DNA from: a virus
Length of the DNA stretch: 64,000 nucleotides
Direction: 5' to 3' (one strand)
Virus record (IMG/VR): IMGVR_UViG_3300008120_007166
Span: 1 to 64,000 of that record
In this document: one piece after another, positions 18,299 to 26,878 of the stretch
Numbering within the stretch: position 1 is the first letter of the stretch
Layout of the letters: every line of letters begins with the position of its first letter
Notes under the pieces: generated by a model
Database searches by the model: none
Told to the model about the DNA's origin: nothing
What the model saw: only the letters and a program-made list of their open reading frames with translations
Position numbers and translations under genes: made by a program

Positions 18299-19245
18299 AT
18301 GAAACCAATAGGTTCTGAAAAAATAGAAAACGTAGACGATAAATTAGCTAGGATCTTAGAGATTGCTGGTATTAAAAAAGAATTGGTTACTGAAAGTGCG
18401 CCAGTTCTTGGTCATTTGTCTAATGTATTACACGAAGCCGTAGCGGCTAACGGTACCGAATATGGTATTGTACAAGAAGAAAAACACGTTTACATTAAAA
18501 CTAAAAATGAAAACGGTGAATATGATTATTTAACAGGTGTTCAAAACATTCATGAGCATTCTTACAAATCATACGCTGATGCTTTAAAACACTTAAATAT
18601 GATGTTTAGAGAAATTAACGAATCTGTTGATTTTAAAGAAAACATCGATGTTTTAAAAAAAAAAGTATAACTGAGCGTTATATCCTAAAACTTAAGAATA
18701 CTGGTACCGCACCAGCAACCGATACAACGGTTGATTCGGGCATTGATACCACAGCTGCACCATCGGAAGAACCTGCGGATTTAGCCACAGATTTCTCAAC
18801 TGAAACACCAGCTGATACAGCTGTCGATACAACTACAGACCCAGCATTAGATCCAGCCGCTGCAACCGCAGAAGAACCAGCTCAAGAAACTGGGGCTGAA
18901 AACACTGATGAACCAATTTTAAAAACGGTTCAAAAACTCACTGGTAAATTAACCCAAAAAATGAGAGATGGTTCTCAGGAATTAGAATCAAAAGATTATA
19001 AATACGTTGTTAATTCAATCTTATCTGCAATCGATATGACAAAGATAACAGAAGAAGATATGAATGATATGTTAAATAAACTTCAAAATAAAGATTCTGA
19101 AGATACAACAGAAGCCGAACCAACAGCTGAACCAGGTGCTGAAGAAATGGCACCAGAACAACCAGTTCAAGAACAACCAAAAGATTATTTAAGAAGAATA
19201 CATAAATCAGTTGTGGACGAATTTCTAAATGAAATAAATAAATAA
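18299..19245 (+). CDS. Structural-type protein split by a -1 frameshift at an A10 run
   Basis: Frame 1 (18299-18670) encodes 123 aa and stops just after ten consecutive A residues (18655-18664). Slipping back one base at that run opens a frame with no stop to TAA 19245, passing a Thr/Pro/Ala/Glu-rich linker (18690-18950) and a helical C-terminus (QKLTGKLTQKM..., YLRRIHKSVVDEF). The joined product is about 315 residues. The part between 18671 and 18961 has no start codon of its own, which argues that the two frames form one protein. Cause: programmed -1 frameshifting, transcriptional slippage on A10, or a sequencing or real indel. Function unknown; the position and late-type motif suggest a virion or assembly protein. 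Confidence 0.75.
18655..18664 (+). promoter_or_regulatory. A10 slippery run (frameshift or slippage site)
   Basis: TTTT followed by ten A. A -1 shift here joins the two halves of the 18299-19245 gene. Runs of nine or more A are well-known sites of polymerase slippage as well as ribosomal -1 slippage. Confidence 0.6.
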
Positions 19246-19247
19246 TA

Positions 19248-19275
19248 AAATCCCCGAAAGGGGATTTGTTTTTTT
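19248..19275 (+). terminator. Rho-independent terminator
   Basis: AAATCCCC-GAAA-GGGGATTT hairpin followed by a T-rich tract, ending the 18.3-19.2 kb unit. The T tract overlaps the next promoter. Confidence 0.85.
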
Positions 19276-19296
19276 AAAACGTTTTTACTATTATTG
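19266..19296 (+). promoter_or_regulatory. Bacteroidota-type promoter for the dNMP kinase gene
   Basis: TTG at 19266-19268 and TATTATTG at 19289-19296 with the same 23-nt spacing as the other promoters; one mismatch to TAnnTTTG. Confidence 0.55.
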
Positions 19297-19311
19297 TACA
19301 AATAAGTTAAT

Positions 19312-19881
19312 ATGATAATAGGTGTTTTAGGAAAAAAACGTTCAGGTAAAGATACAACAGGTGATTACCTAGTCGCAAGTAAAAATTTTGTAAAATATAG
19401 TTTTGCTAACCCGATCAAACGTGGGGCTATGGAATTGTTTGGTTTTACGGAAGATCAGGTTTTTGGTGATGCTAAAGATGAGATTGACCCAACCTGGGGG
19501 ATAACCCCAAGATTAGTGCTACAGATAATGGGTACTGAGGTTTTTCAATACGACATGCCAAAATATATACCAGAATTACAAGTATTTGGTAGAAGTTTCT
19601 GGGTTAAGCGTTTTGAACAATGGTATAACCAAAATAAAGATCTAGATGTTGTTATTTGCGATGTTAGATTTCAACACGAAGTTGATGCAATATTAAAGAT
19701 GGGTGGTACGATATTGTCAGTGCAAAGACCAAACCTAAGTACTGGTGATGAGCATGCATCTGAAAAAGAAATGGACTCTATTGTTGGTATTACAACCGAA
19801 ATAATAAATGATCGTACTTTACATGATTTGTACGATAAGATAGATAATTTGGTAAATGATTTACGAAAACCCCTTAGCTGA
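19312..19881 (+). CDS. Deoxynucleoside monophosphate kinase (T4 gp1-like)
   Basis: 189 residues with an N-terminal P-loop (GVLGKKRSGKDT, 4-15) and the fold of phage dNMP kinases: YSFANPIKRGAMELFG, the FGDAKDEIDPTWGITPR lid-like segment, and DVVICDVRFQHEVDAI. It would phosphorylate deoxynucleoside monophosphates (possibly modified ones) to diphosphates for phage DNA synthesis in the cytoplasm. Full length for the family. The next gene overlaps by 26 nt. Confidence 0.9.
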   Translation: MIIGVLGKKRSGKDTTGDYLVASKNFVKYSFANPIKRGAMELFGFTEDQVFGDAKDEIDPTWGITPRLVLQIMGTEVFQYDMPKYIPELQVFGRSFWVKRFEQWYNQNKDLDVVICDVRFQHEVDAILKMGGTILSVQRPNLSTGDEHASEKEMDSIVGITTEIINDRTLHDLYDKIDNLVNDLRKPLS

Positions 19882-20236
19882 AATATTATCAGTACATAAA
19901 TTTAAAGTTGATACAGCTACAGCTGAAATGTTATGCTACACCTTTAACAGGGAAATAAAGTGTGATAGAAAGATTAACATCGAGTTGTTTAGAAGATTTG
20001 CCAAATACAATCCTTTATACATTTTTAGTTGGGGTGGTATCATAAATTATGGGGTAAAAGATCAACCCGTACAATTAAATGGTGTTGAAATCGTTATCCA
20101 ACCTGGAAAAGAGGAAGAGTTTATGGATGAAAATTCTAATTTTATATTCTATGGTGGGGCAAATTCAGGTCTTCAGTGGTTAGATCAAGAAGATGGTTAT
20201 GAGGGTGTTTACGGAACTTGTAGAATTAACTTTTAG
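19856..20236 (+). CDS. Hypothetical protein, 126 aa (ends in TAG)
   Basis: Starts inside the dNMP kinase gene (26-nt overlap), so likely translationally coupled. Cysteine and aromatic residues are scattered; a Gly/Trp-rich C-terminus (FYGGANSGLQWLDQEDGY) resembles a small beta domain. One of only three genes I noticed ending in TAG; readthrough would add just a few residues before TAA. Converges on and overlaps the minus-strand gene by 11 nt. Confidence 0.7.
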   Translation: MIYENPLAEILSVHKFKVDTATAEMLCYTFNREIKCDRKINIELFRRFAKYNPLYIFSWGGIINYGVKDQPVQLNGVEIVIQPGKEEEFMDENSNFIFYGGANSGLQWLDQEDGYEGVYGTCRINF

Positions 20237-20504
20237 TTATTTTTAACCTAAGATTACCAGTACCCTTTATAACTCTATGCCAGTCATGTCTTGCTATTTT
20301 TAGTGAGACATTTTCTTTTAATGGAATGGGTAATTGATTATCATATTGAAATTTCCAGTCAGTTGTGTTTAACACCTCAATAACACGATCTTCATTATCT
20401 CTATGCCACATAAGTTCAATGGGATCAATCTTTTCGTCAAATTCTCTTATGACATAATTGTCACCAACCTCAATGTCTTTGTATGGTTTACCAGTATCCA
20501 CCAA
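20226..20504 (-). CDS. Hypothetical phage protein, 92 aa
   Basis: Contains HRDNEDRVIEVLNTTDWKFQ, DNQLPIPL and HDWHRVIKGTG, a pattern of charged turns and beta strands recalling small cupin-like phage proteins; no family is assigned. Its start overlaps the end of the upstream minus-strand gene by 17 nt, so the two form an operon. Confidence 0.7.
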   Translation of the reverse strand: MVDTGKPYKDIEVGDNYVIREFDEKIDPIELMWHRDNEDRVIEVLNTTDWKFQYDNQLPIPLKENVSLKIARHDWHRVIKGTGNLRLKITKS

Positions 20505-21450
20505 ATTTAGATTTTAAACCGAGTAAACTAGCATATCTAGGTAATCTACATGACCAGTAGGATGCTTTAGTCCTATCTTTTTTATTCGCACAATCATGTC
20601 TAGAAGCAAACGCTTTACGTGCCGCTGGGTTATTTAATTTAACAGATAAACCAGTTGTATCACCAAAAGAAACTTTCTTAATACCACCACCTGGTTTTCT
20701 AACATAAACATAAAACTTTTTAGAACCACCTCTTTTAGGTTTACCAAGCTCAACTTCCTTACCCTGATACTTTGCTTCAGCTATAAGTTCGTCTTCTGGC
20801 ATATCTTCAGTAAATGGTAAATCCAATGGAACCATCTGACCCTCAAATAAATCAAATCTACCTAAATCTGTGTTTTCAAATAACTTTGTGTCTAAAGCGG
20901 ATAACCTAATTACCTTCTTTTCCCAAAGCTCCCTAGCTTCTTTAATTAGGAAAGCGTGTTTTTCACTACCAGGTCTATATTCATTTTCTAATAAAGGTAT
21001 GCTATTACTCAAATGGTATTTTACGTCTTCAGAAACCAGATCTTTTAATATCCAAGAGTCAAAATTTTCCATTAATTTTTTTTCAATGGATAACTCAAAA
21101 CACTCCTCACAAATAACCTCTGATTCAGAAATTAACGGTTCAAACTCTTTGTTTTCATACATATCATTAATAACTTCAAAAACAAAAGAAAGATCCTTAT
21201 ACTCTGGGTTAACAACAACATGATAACAATCATCAGATTTTTCCATCATGGGTTTACCAAAATTATCTTTATTTTTTGAGATGTAAAACGCTGGGTTTTC
21301 AGCTTCCTCATGAATTGAGAACAATTCCGAAATCACATCAAGACTCAAACCCTCATCTTTGGGGGATGATAAAGTGTTATTTTTTGAACCTCTTTCATTC
21401 AAAATTTTAGCCATTTGGCTTTCGGTCATTTTGTATATTTTTTTACCCAT
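20488..21450 (-). CDS. Phage protein with C-terminal ASYWSC motif and tag-like N-terminus
   Basis: 320 residues. The N-terminus (KMTESQMAKILNERG) resembles the short tag found on many late proteins here. The C-terminal 110 residues (KKFYVYVRKPGGGIKKVSF, then NPAARKAFASRHDC, KDRTKASYWSCRLPRY) form a domain I recognise from many T4-like phages, with conserved Cys and Arg; its function is not established. The middle is acidic and helical. A TATTTATA motif at 21468-21475 precedes the gene, suggesting late expression and a virion-associated or packaged role. Confidence 0.8.
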   Translation of the reverse strand: MGKKIYKMTESQMAKILNERGSKNNTLSSPKDEGLSLDVISELFSIHEEAENPAFYISKNKDNFGKPMMEKSDDCYHVVVNPEYKDLSFVFEVINDMYENKEFEPLISESEVICEECFELSIEKKLMENFDSWILKDLVSEDVKYHLSNSIPLLENEYRPGSEKHAFLIKEARELWEKKVIRLSALDTKLFENTDLGRFDLFEGQMVPLDLPFTEDMPEDELIAEAKYQGKEVELGKPKRGGSKKFYVYVRKPGGGIKKVSFGDTTGLSVKLNNPAARKAFASRHDCANKKDRTKASYWSCRLPRYASLLGLKSKFGGYW

Positions 21451-21467
21451 TACTAATGATATTATAA

Positions 21468-21475
21468 TATAAATA
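21468..21475 (-). promoter_or_regulatory. Late-type promoter motif TATTTATA
   Basis: On the minus strand, 18 nt upstream of ATG 21450. Confidence 0.5.
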
Positions 21476-21480
21476 TCTCT

Positions 21481-22035
21481 TTAAATGAATAAATTCTTAA
21501 AATCATATACATTATTTGGTATTGGGCTTAAACGATCAAAACCGTAAAAAGCACTCATATTTGATTGTTCTCTTATTGTTTGATTATTAACTAACATCTT
21601 AGAGTGAAAACTATCAATTAATCTTGGTGTTGCGTAACCACACACAATAAACTCAGTATCACTAACTTTGCAAACAAAAATAGCTTTTTTATACATTGGT
21701 CTGTAAAAAATCGGAAACTCATTGTAATTAAACATAATAACATCAACCCACTTTTCAAATGAGTTTCTTAATTGCTGTAAGGGTTCAACATTAACATTGT
21801 TGTAATCCATAATCGGATGTTTTATACGTTTTGAAATCGCTGTTATTGCGCATGTTAACGTGAACATATCTTTGTATTTCTCATTATTTTTATTTAGTTT
21901 TGTTGTGTTGTGTTTGTGTTTAACAACAGCCCTAATGTATGAAACGCAATTATGGATGTCCCTTTCATCCAACTTAATTCTACTGAATTTTTTTATGTGC
22001 GTATCGAACGCACCTTTAAATGTTATAATGCTCAT
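21481..22035 (-). CDS. Hypothetical protein, 184 aa
   Basis: Start set at ATG 22035 (MSIITFKGAFDTH) because the longer frame would run through the divergent helicase promoter. Contains a basic N-terminal half (HIKKFSRIKLDERDIHNC, VVKHKHNTTK) and a beta-rich C-terminal half. No signal peptide or known motif. Divergent from the helicase gene. Confidence 0.65.
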   Translation of the reverse strand: MSIITFKGAFDTHIKKFSRIKLDERDIHNCVSYIRAVVKHKHNTTKLNKNNEKYKDMFTLTCAITAISKRIKHPIMDYNNVNVEPLQQLRNSFEKWVDVIMFNYNEFPIFYRPMYKKAIFVCKVSDTEFIVCGYATPRLIDSFHSKMLVNNQTIREQSNMSAFYGFDRLSPIPNNVYDFKNLFI

Positions 22036-22056
22036 GACACAAAAGTAAAAAAAAAT

Positions 22057-22087
22057 TTGTTTATAACCAAATAAATTCCTAATTTTG
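22057..22087 (+). promoter_or_regulatory. Bacteroidota-type promoter for the helicase
   Basis: TTG (22057-22059) and TAATTTTG (22080-22087), 23-nt spacing, a perfect TAnnTTTG box. The ATG at 22093 is only 5 nt downstream, so the transcript is nearly leaderless. Confidence 0.7.
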
Positions 22088-22092
22088 TAAAC

Positions 22093-23490
22093 ATGAAAGG
22101 ATATACTAAAGAACAACTTGAGTTTATTGAGTTTAGCGGACCAGAATCCGTAATATTGTCAGCAACAGCTGGTAGTGGTAAAACCCATTCCACGGTGGGT
22201 AGGTTAAATCACCTATTGGATAACGGGGTTGACCCAAACAGAATAATCTTTTTCTCATTTACTAATGATGCTGTAAATGAATTAAGACACCGTATTAACA
22301 GTGATGTTAAGATTACAACCATACATAGTTTTACCAGTGGTACGTTGGCAAAACTAGGTAAGTTTAAACCCATTGTCACATTTTACGATTTTATAAATTG
22401 GTACCGTGATAAAAAGAAGCCGTCTTTTAAAGACCCAAGAAAAATAAGAGAGGAATATTACGCTACTATTGAAAGGTTTTATGAAGAGGGTGCCAGTATA
22501 TCATCATCTTTTTCGGCATATAAACTACAATTTTACGATGGTGTTAAATCACCAAAACCAAATTTTTATGACCACTACATTGCCTTTTTAAAGGAGACTA
22601 ATAGCCGTGATTTCTCTGACATGTTAATTGACACAGAAAAATTAACAAGAGACCCTAAACATAAAGAATTTTTTGACGGTATGTATGATTATATCTTTAT
22701 TGATGAGTATCAAGATACATCGACACTCCAAATGAAAATCTTATCCGCAATTAACGCAAAACAATATTACCTTATTGGTGACAAGAACCAATCAATCTAT
22801 GGTTTTTCTGGAGCTAATTGCGAAAAAATTGAATCGTTGTTAAAACAAAAGAAAACTGTTGTTGAGTTAACCTTAACAAAAAACTTTAGGTCTCATAAAA
22901 AAATTGTTGAGAACGCAAACAAATTTAGCTCGTTAATGGCTATACCTGAATCGGAACATGAGGGTTTTGTTGATGAAAAATTCATAACAAAAAAGAGATT
23001 ATTTGAGATGATGTTAGACGGTAAACCCTTAACCGTTCTTGTTAGAACAAACAATATTATCAAAGAGATTGAAAAGCAAGCTCTTAAGAAAAAAGTCCCA
23101 ATGCGTTATTTTAACTACATAACAAAAACGGATCTTGATAACATTAAAAAATCAAACATAACAGATAGCCTTAAAAAGAAATTAAATGATGTATTACCCT
23201 ACTTCTTAAATAACCAAGACTTCATAGATTTTATTGAATCTAATATCGACTCCGATGTATTTGTAACATCAATACATAAAAGTAAAGGTAGGGAATTCCC
23301 AAGATGTGTTGTTATTAATTCAGCCGATCCAGATATGTTAATAAAACATGGTAGTTTAACACATAGTTTGGCAGAATATTCATTTATAACAGACGATGGT
23401 GATATTGATGAAGAAGGTAGAAACATACATTATGTTGCGGTTACCAGACCAAAAGAAGAATTATACTTCATGATTTACGATGATTTGTAA
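22093..23490 (+). CDS. SF1 (UvrD/Rep-like) DNA helicase
   Basis: 465 residues with the SF1A motif set: Q-motif region at the N-terminus, Walker A ATAGSGKT (24-31), motif II IDEYQDTS (203-210), motif III GDKNQSIYGFSGA (229-241), motif IV NFRS (about 273), motif V TSIHKSKGREFP and motif VI HYVAVTRPKEEL. It is shorter than host UvrD (about 720), lacking most of the 2B and C-terminal parts, comparable to phage Dda-size helicases. An ATP-driven 3'-5' DNA translocase for replication or recombination. A terminator follows directly. Confidence 0.93.
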   Translation: MKGYTKEQLEFIEFSGPESVILSATAGSGKTHSTVGRLNHLLDNGVDPNRIIFFSFTNDAVNELRHRINSDVKITTIHSFTSGTLAKLGKFKPIVTFYDFINWYRDKKKPSFKDPRKIREEYYATIERFYEEGASISSSFSAYKLQFYDGVKSPKPNFYDHYIAFLKETNSRDFSDMLIDTEKLTRDPKHKEFFDGMYDYIFIDEYQDTSTLQMKILSAINAKQYYLIGDKNQSIYGFSGANCEKIESLLKQKKTVVELTLTKNFRSHKKIVENANKFSSLMAIPESEHEGFVDEKFITKKRLFEMMLDGKPLTVLVRTNNIIKEIEKQALKKKVPMRYFNYITKTDLDNIKKSNITDSLKKKLNDVLPYFLNNQDFIDFIESNIDSDVFVTSIHKSKGREFPRCVVINSADPDMLIKHGSLTHSLAEYSFITDDGDIDEEGRNIHYVAVTRPKEELYFMIYDDL

Positions 23491-23497
23491 AATATAA

Positions 23498-23525
23498 AAA
23501 GCCACCTATTACGGTGGCTTTTTTA
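23498..23525 (+). terminator. Rho-independent terminator
   Basis: AAAGCCACC-TATTAC-GGTGGCTTT followed by T, 8 nt after the helicase stop codon. Confidence 0.9.
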
Positions 23526-23634
23526 TAGAGGTTGTTTAAATTTTTGACTTTACGTTACCATAAGTATTGGTTCAAGGGTAATCATAATTAACTCATAATT
23601 AACCCTTTACCTGAATTTGATTTTTTTTCTAAAG

Positions 23635-23796
23635 TTATCTTCTACCCTGTCCTCTATATGGTTTCTTGTAGTTTTTACTCTGTTTACCCTTACTTGTTTT
23701 ATTCTTAGAATGGATACCCTTTCTATTCTTTTTGATTTTACGTCTAAACTCCTTAATACCTGATGAGGAAGTTTTCTTTTTACCTGGTGCTGCCAT
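23635..23796 (-). CDS. Very basic small protein (53 aa)
   Basis: ATG at 23796 (MAAPGKKKTSSSGIKEFRRK) to TAA at 23635. About 40 percent Lys/Arg, with a repeated KNRKG, SKNKTSKGK, YRGQGRR pattern and no hydrophobic core. It resembles small ribosome- or nucleic-acid-binding proteins, or a DNA-condensing virion protein. Too short for usual gene callers. AATAAATA on the plus strand at 23831-23838 could be its late-type motif. Confidence 0.7.
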   Translation of the reverse strand: MAAPGKKKTSSSGIKEFRRKIKKNRKGIHSKNKTSKGKQSKNYKKPYRGQGRR

Positions 23797-23874
23797 AGTT
23801 AGTTTGTTTTAGTAGTTGTTTAGTTTTTTCAATAAATATATTGATAAAAATGAAAATTATCCTATAATCTTAAA

Positions 23875-23882
23875 TATTTATT
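23875..23882 (+). promoter_or_regulatory. Late-type motif TATTTATT
   Basis: 13 nt upstream of ATG 23895, first gene of the lysis/tail cluster. Confidence 0.4.
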
Positions 23883-23894
23883 AAAAACAAACAT

Positions 23895-24053
23895 ATGATT
23901 ATTTTTTACAATAGATTCGACAAAACAAAAGAGCCAATCGGCAGAACTAACAAACACGCTTCAAGGTTAGAGGCCGCAAAATTTTTTGCTGAAATTAAAA
24001 AAATGAGTCTTAAGGATTTTTTGAAAGTATTTACTGTTAGTATAATAAAATAA
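23895..24053 (+). CDS. Small hypothetical protein (52 aa)
   Basis: MIIFYNRFDKTKEPIGR... to TAA 24053. Helical, basic C-terminal half (ASRLEAAKFFAEIKKMSLKDF). Ends 18 nt before the endolysin gene in the same direction. No recognised family. Confidence 0.6.
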   Translation: MIIFYNRFDKTKEPIGRTNKHASRLEAAKFFAEIKKMSLKDFLKVFTVSIIK

Positions 24054-24071
24054 AAAATCAAAAAAAGAATT

Positions 24072-24908
24072 ATGTTATTAAAAGTAGGTTCAAAAGGAGA
24101 TGATGTAAAAAAACTCCAAGCGAAACTGGGTACGACAGCTGATGGCGCTTTCGGTCCAGGTACAGAAAAATTAGTTAAAGAATGGCAAGCTGCCAATGGT
24201 TTAACAGCTGATGGTATTGTTGGTGATGCGACTTGGGCAAAAATGGGTTTAAATGAGGGCGCTGCCCCAGCTAAACCAGCTGCCGCTCCAGTAGCTATCC
24301 CACCATCTAGCTTCAAATTAGAAGCATTAAAAGGTCATATCCCTGATGCGGTTATTGCTCAGATCCCTGACACAGCAGCTAAATTCAACATTACAAACGT
24401 ATTAAGATTAGCACATTTCTTGGCACAGTGTGGTCATGAATCTGGTGGTTTTAAAGCTGTTAGCGAAAACTTAAATTACAGCGCTGATGGTCTTAAAAAA
24501 ATATTCCCTAAATATTTTCCTGGTAATTTAAATGAGTCTTATTCTCGTCAGCCAGAAAAAATTGCTAACCGTGTATATTCATCTCGTATGGGTAATGGTG
24601 ATGAAGCTTCTGGTGAAGGTTTTAAATTCAGAGGCCGTGGATACATTCAATTAACTGGTAAATCAAACTACACAGCGTTTGACAAAATGGTTGAGGAGAA
24701 TATAATTGAAACGCCAGATCTTGTTGCAACAAAATATCCTTTAATGTCAGCGGCATTTTTCTTTGATTCAAATAAACTTTGGTCTATATGTGACAAGGGT
24801 GCTGATGATGCAACGGTAACAGCTGTTACAAAAAGAGTTAATGGTGGTACAATCGGTTTAGCTGATAGAATCAAACATTTTAAAGAATATTACAATTTAC
24901 TAAAATAA
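24072..24908 (+). CDS. Endolysin: peptidoglycan-binding domain plus GH19 (chitinase-like) muramidase
   Basis: 278 residues. N-terminal peptidoglycan-binding repeat (1-60: LKVGSKGDDVKKLQAKLG, DGIVGDATWAKMG), an Ala/Pro linker (62-78), then a GH19 catalytic domain. Likely catalytic acids are E123 in QCGHESGGF and E132 in VSENLNYSA; RGRGYIQLTGKSNY and a late FFFDSNKLW segment complete the fold. No signal peptide, so a holin or host export must release it. It cleaves the glycan backbone at lysis. The tail-collar gene follows. Confidence 0.93.
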   Translation: MLLKVGSKGDDVKKLQAKLGTTADGAFGPGTEKLVKEWQAANGLTADGIVGDATWAKMGLNEGAAPAKPAAAPVAIPPSSFKLEALKGHIPDAVIAQIPDTAAKFNITNVLRLAHFLAQCGHESGGFKAVSENLNYSADGLKKIFPKYFPGNLNESYSRQPEKIANRVYSSRMGNGDEASGEGFKFRGRGYIQLTGKSNYTAFDKMVEENIIETPDLVATKYPLMSAAFFFDSNKLWSICDKGADDATVTAVTKRVNGGTIGLADRIKHFKEYYNLLK

Positions 24909-24932
24909 ATAAAAAACTAATAAAAAAAAATT

Positions 24933-25172
24933 ATGGACGAAATTATGGGAATGGTAAAACTATTTGCTGGTACTTACGAAGTTAACGGCTTTATGTTTTG
25001 CGATGGTAGAAAATTACCAATTAATGGTAACGAGGCGCTTTTTAGTATAATCGGTACTATATACGGTGGTGATGGTATCACAACATTTGAGATACCAGAT
25101 TTAAAAGATAAAGCACCTGAGGGTATGCATTATATGATTTGCGTGCAAGGTATTTATCCACCAAGATATTAA
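24933..25172 (+). CDS. Phage tail-collar domain protein
   Basis: 79 residues matching the tail-collar fold: GMVKLFAGTYEVNGFMFCDG, then ALFSIIGTIYGGDG and TTFEIPDL. Usually this domain is a module at the end of a fibre; here it stands alone, with a short C-terminus containing CVQGIYPPRY. Probably part of the tail tip or fibre network, or a free adhesion module. Co-oriented with the endolysin and the 84-aa gene. Confidence 0.88.
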   Translation: MDEIMGMVKLFAGTYEVNGFMFCDGRKLPINGNEALFSIIGTIYGGDGITTFEIPDLKDKAPEGMHYMICVQGIYPPRY

Positions 25173-25209
25173 TATAATAAAATAAACATAAAACTAAAAA
25201 ACAATTAAA

Positions 25210-25464
25210 ATGGCATTTGTAAAAAATTTAAATGGAAAGGCTGTAGAATGTGAGTACGAAGATGGTGCTTTATTGGTACCCGCATCTGGTTATGTAGCTG
25301 CTATTGTACAATCCAACGAAATTCATTTCTTTGGTGCTGCTGATGATGAAGGTGTTATCGCCATCGGTTCAACAGCTAATGGAAGTTCAGTTGAAACATT
25401 AACTGAAGCTAAAGCGGCTATTGCTACTTTAGGTACTTTATTCTTAGATGGTGTTGCTGTCTAA
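25210..25464 (+). CDS. Small Ala/Gly-rich protein, probable virion component
   Basis: 84 residues, acidic, Ala/Gly-rich (VPASGYVAAIV, GVIAIGSTANGSS), with no signal peptide. The composition and context between tail-collar gene and terminator suggest a small structural or decoration protein. Not recognised. Confidence 0.65.
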   Translation: MAFVKNLNGKAVECEYEDGALLVPASGYVAAIVQSNEIHFFGAADDEGVIAIGSTANGSSVETLTEAKAAIATLGTLFLDGVAV

Positions 25465-25484
25465 TTAAAATTAAACAAAAAATA

Positions 25485-25513
25485 AAGGCTTGGTTTTTAC
25501 CAGGCCTTTTTTA
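25485..25513 (+). terminator. Rho-independent terminator
   Basis: AAGGCTTGG-TTTTTA-CCAGGCCTT followed by T6, 20 nt after the stop codon of the 84-aa gene. Confidence 0.85.
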
Positions 25514-25523
25514 TTATTGTACT

Positions 25524-25724
25524 ATGAGTTTTAACAAAAGATATGTTGACAGTCGTAAAATTTTAATATATAAAGATAGGTTAGAAGACCTCTTTACTAA
25601 TAAAATTGACGCATTTATATTTAATGATAATTTCTCAAAAGAGATATTTGATTTATATGAGGAAAAAAAATTTGATTTAATTAGGGATCGAATACTTGAA
25701 TATGAGACTAAATCGCTGATCTAA
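25524..25724 (+). CDS. Hypothetical protein, 66 aa
   Basis: MSFNKRYVDSRKIL..., charged and helical. Its last 48 nt overlap the convergent barrel-protein gene. No recognised family; moderate confidence because of the overlap. Confidence 0.5.
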   Translation: MSFNKRYVDSRKILIYKDRLEDLFTNKIDAFIFNDNFSKEIFDLYEEKKFDLIRDRILEYETKSLI

Positions 25725-26414
25725 CGGCTTTACATTTTTATTTAATTCTGAACTAATTGTCGATAAATAACCCTCATAAACAAAACCAATAGACGTTGTT
25801 TTTTTAATCGCCTTTGTTATCGATAGATTGTAATTACCGACAGTGTTTCTTACCCATATTAAATCATTAGTCGATACAACAGCTGGTTGTAATAATAAAT
25901 TATGCTCAACGGTGTAATCAGTCACTTTATATTTAAACGTATGTCTATAAGAAACTCTTTTACTACCAAACCAGAGTTTTGATATTTCTGATCTGTCATA
26001 CACATATGCAAGTGAAACACTGCCACCTAATTTATTAGTCTTAAAAGATTTTTTAAGACCCATACCACCAGAAACACTTAAATCTAAATTTTTAACTAAA
26101 GAATGCTCAACAGTTGAAAATAGTATCACACTGTAATTGTTTTTAACTTCTTTCCAGGAAAATATATTTAACCTAGCATCCTCAGACTGTTTAATAAATT
26201 CGTTATTCTTTTGCCCATAAAATAAAAAATAATATGGGTTTAAACTAACCCCAATGTCCTTTTTTTTATTATTAAGTTCATAACTCATTTTAGACGTTAT
26301 CTGAACATTTTTATTGTTTCCAGTAAGTAACACCCCACCTAGGTCGAAACTCTTTATTTGGGCCTCTAAATGACCAAAAAAACATACTAATAATACTGTT
26401 ATAAAATACTTCAT
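25677..26414 (-). CDS. Exported beta-barrel-like protein (DUF481-type)
   Basis: Start taken at ATG 26414 (MKYFITVLLVCFFGHLEAQ), which gives a clean signal peptide ending AQ; upstream Mets would overlap the previous gene. The mature protein of about 225 residues is made of alternating amphipathic strands (DIGVSLNPYYFLFYG, LGGSVSLAYVYDRSE, RFSLIFKYSIPN) ending in an aromatic-rich strand, as in small outer-membrane barrels of the DUF481 kind. Last gene of the minus-strand envelope cassette. Confidence 0.7.
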   Translation of the reverse strand: MKYFITVLLVCFFGHLEAQIKSFDLGGVLLTGNNKNVQITSKMSYELNNKKKDIGVSLNPYYFLFYGQKNNEFIKQSEDARLNIFSWKEVKNNYSVILFSTVEHSLVKNLDLSVSGGMGLKKSFKTNKLGGSVSLAYVYDRSEISKLWFGSKRVSYRHTFKYKVTDYTVEHNLLLQPAVVSTNDLIWVRNTVGNYNLSITKAIKKTTSIGFVYEGYLSTISSELNKNVKPLDQRFSLIFKYSIPN

Positions 26415-26415
26415 A

Positions 26416-26874
26416 TTATAGTTTACTAACTGCATCAATTATACCTTTTTTCATAGCAATACCTATTGATGATTTGCTAAATGGCACTTTACCTTCTTTT
26501 AGTTCAATAAAAGCGTAGCTAGCTGTTGTAGCTGACTCGCCAATACCATCAACAACCGTTTCACCAAAATGAAGTTTCAATAATATTTGAGTTGTTTCTG
26601 TAGCGGCACCAACACCAGCGATTCTGAAAGTTGTTGACGGTGTACCAACTCTAGTAATCTCAACCATAACTGGTATAGCGTTTTGTTCACATAATGAATA
26701 CTTTTCGGATAACACCTCTTCGGTTATTTGTTTAACCCCGAATAAGATATTCCTATCTTTAAACTCTTTTATTTTCATTGTGCTGTAAACTGAATCTACC
26801 TTAACACAAGTTTGAGAAAAAGCTGATACTGGTACTATTAGTACAAATATGAGCGCTAAAATAAACTGTTTCAT
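26416..26874 (-). CDS. Secreted protein of the envelope cassette
   Basis: 152 residues with a signal peptide (MKQFILALIFVLIVPVSAFSQ). The mature part has two cysteines and a C-terminal SSIGIAMKKGIIDAVSKL helix that resembles the end of the CsgG-like protein in the same cluster, hinting at a partner of that pore (inference). One nt separates its stop from the next start. Confidence 0.65.
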   Translation of the reverse strand: MKQFILALIFVLIVPVSAFSQTCVKVDSVYSTMKIKEFKDRNILFGVKQITEEVLSEKYSLCEQNAIPVMVEITRVGTPSTTFRIAGVGAATETTQILLKLHFGETVVDGIGESATTASYAFIELKEGKVPFSKSSIGIAMKKGIIDAVSKL

Positions 26875-26878
26875 AATT

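Noticed and set aside
22036-22116. Longer N-terminus for the 21481 gene (27 extra residues)
   Set aside because: It would overlap the promoter and start of the divergent helicase gene; ATG 22035 gives a normal start.
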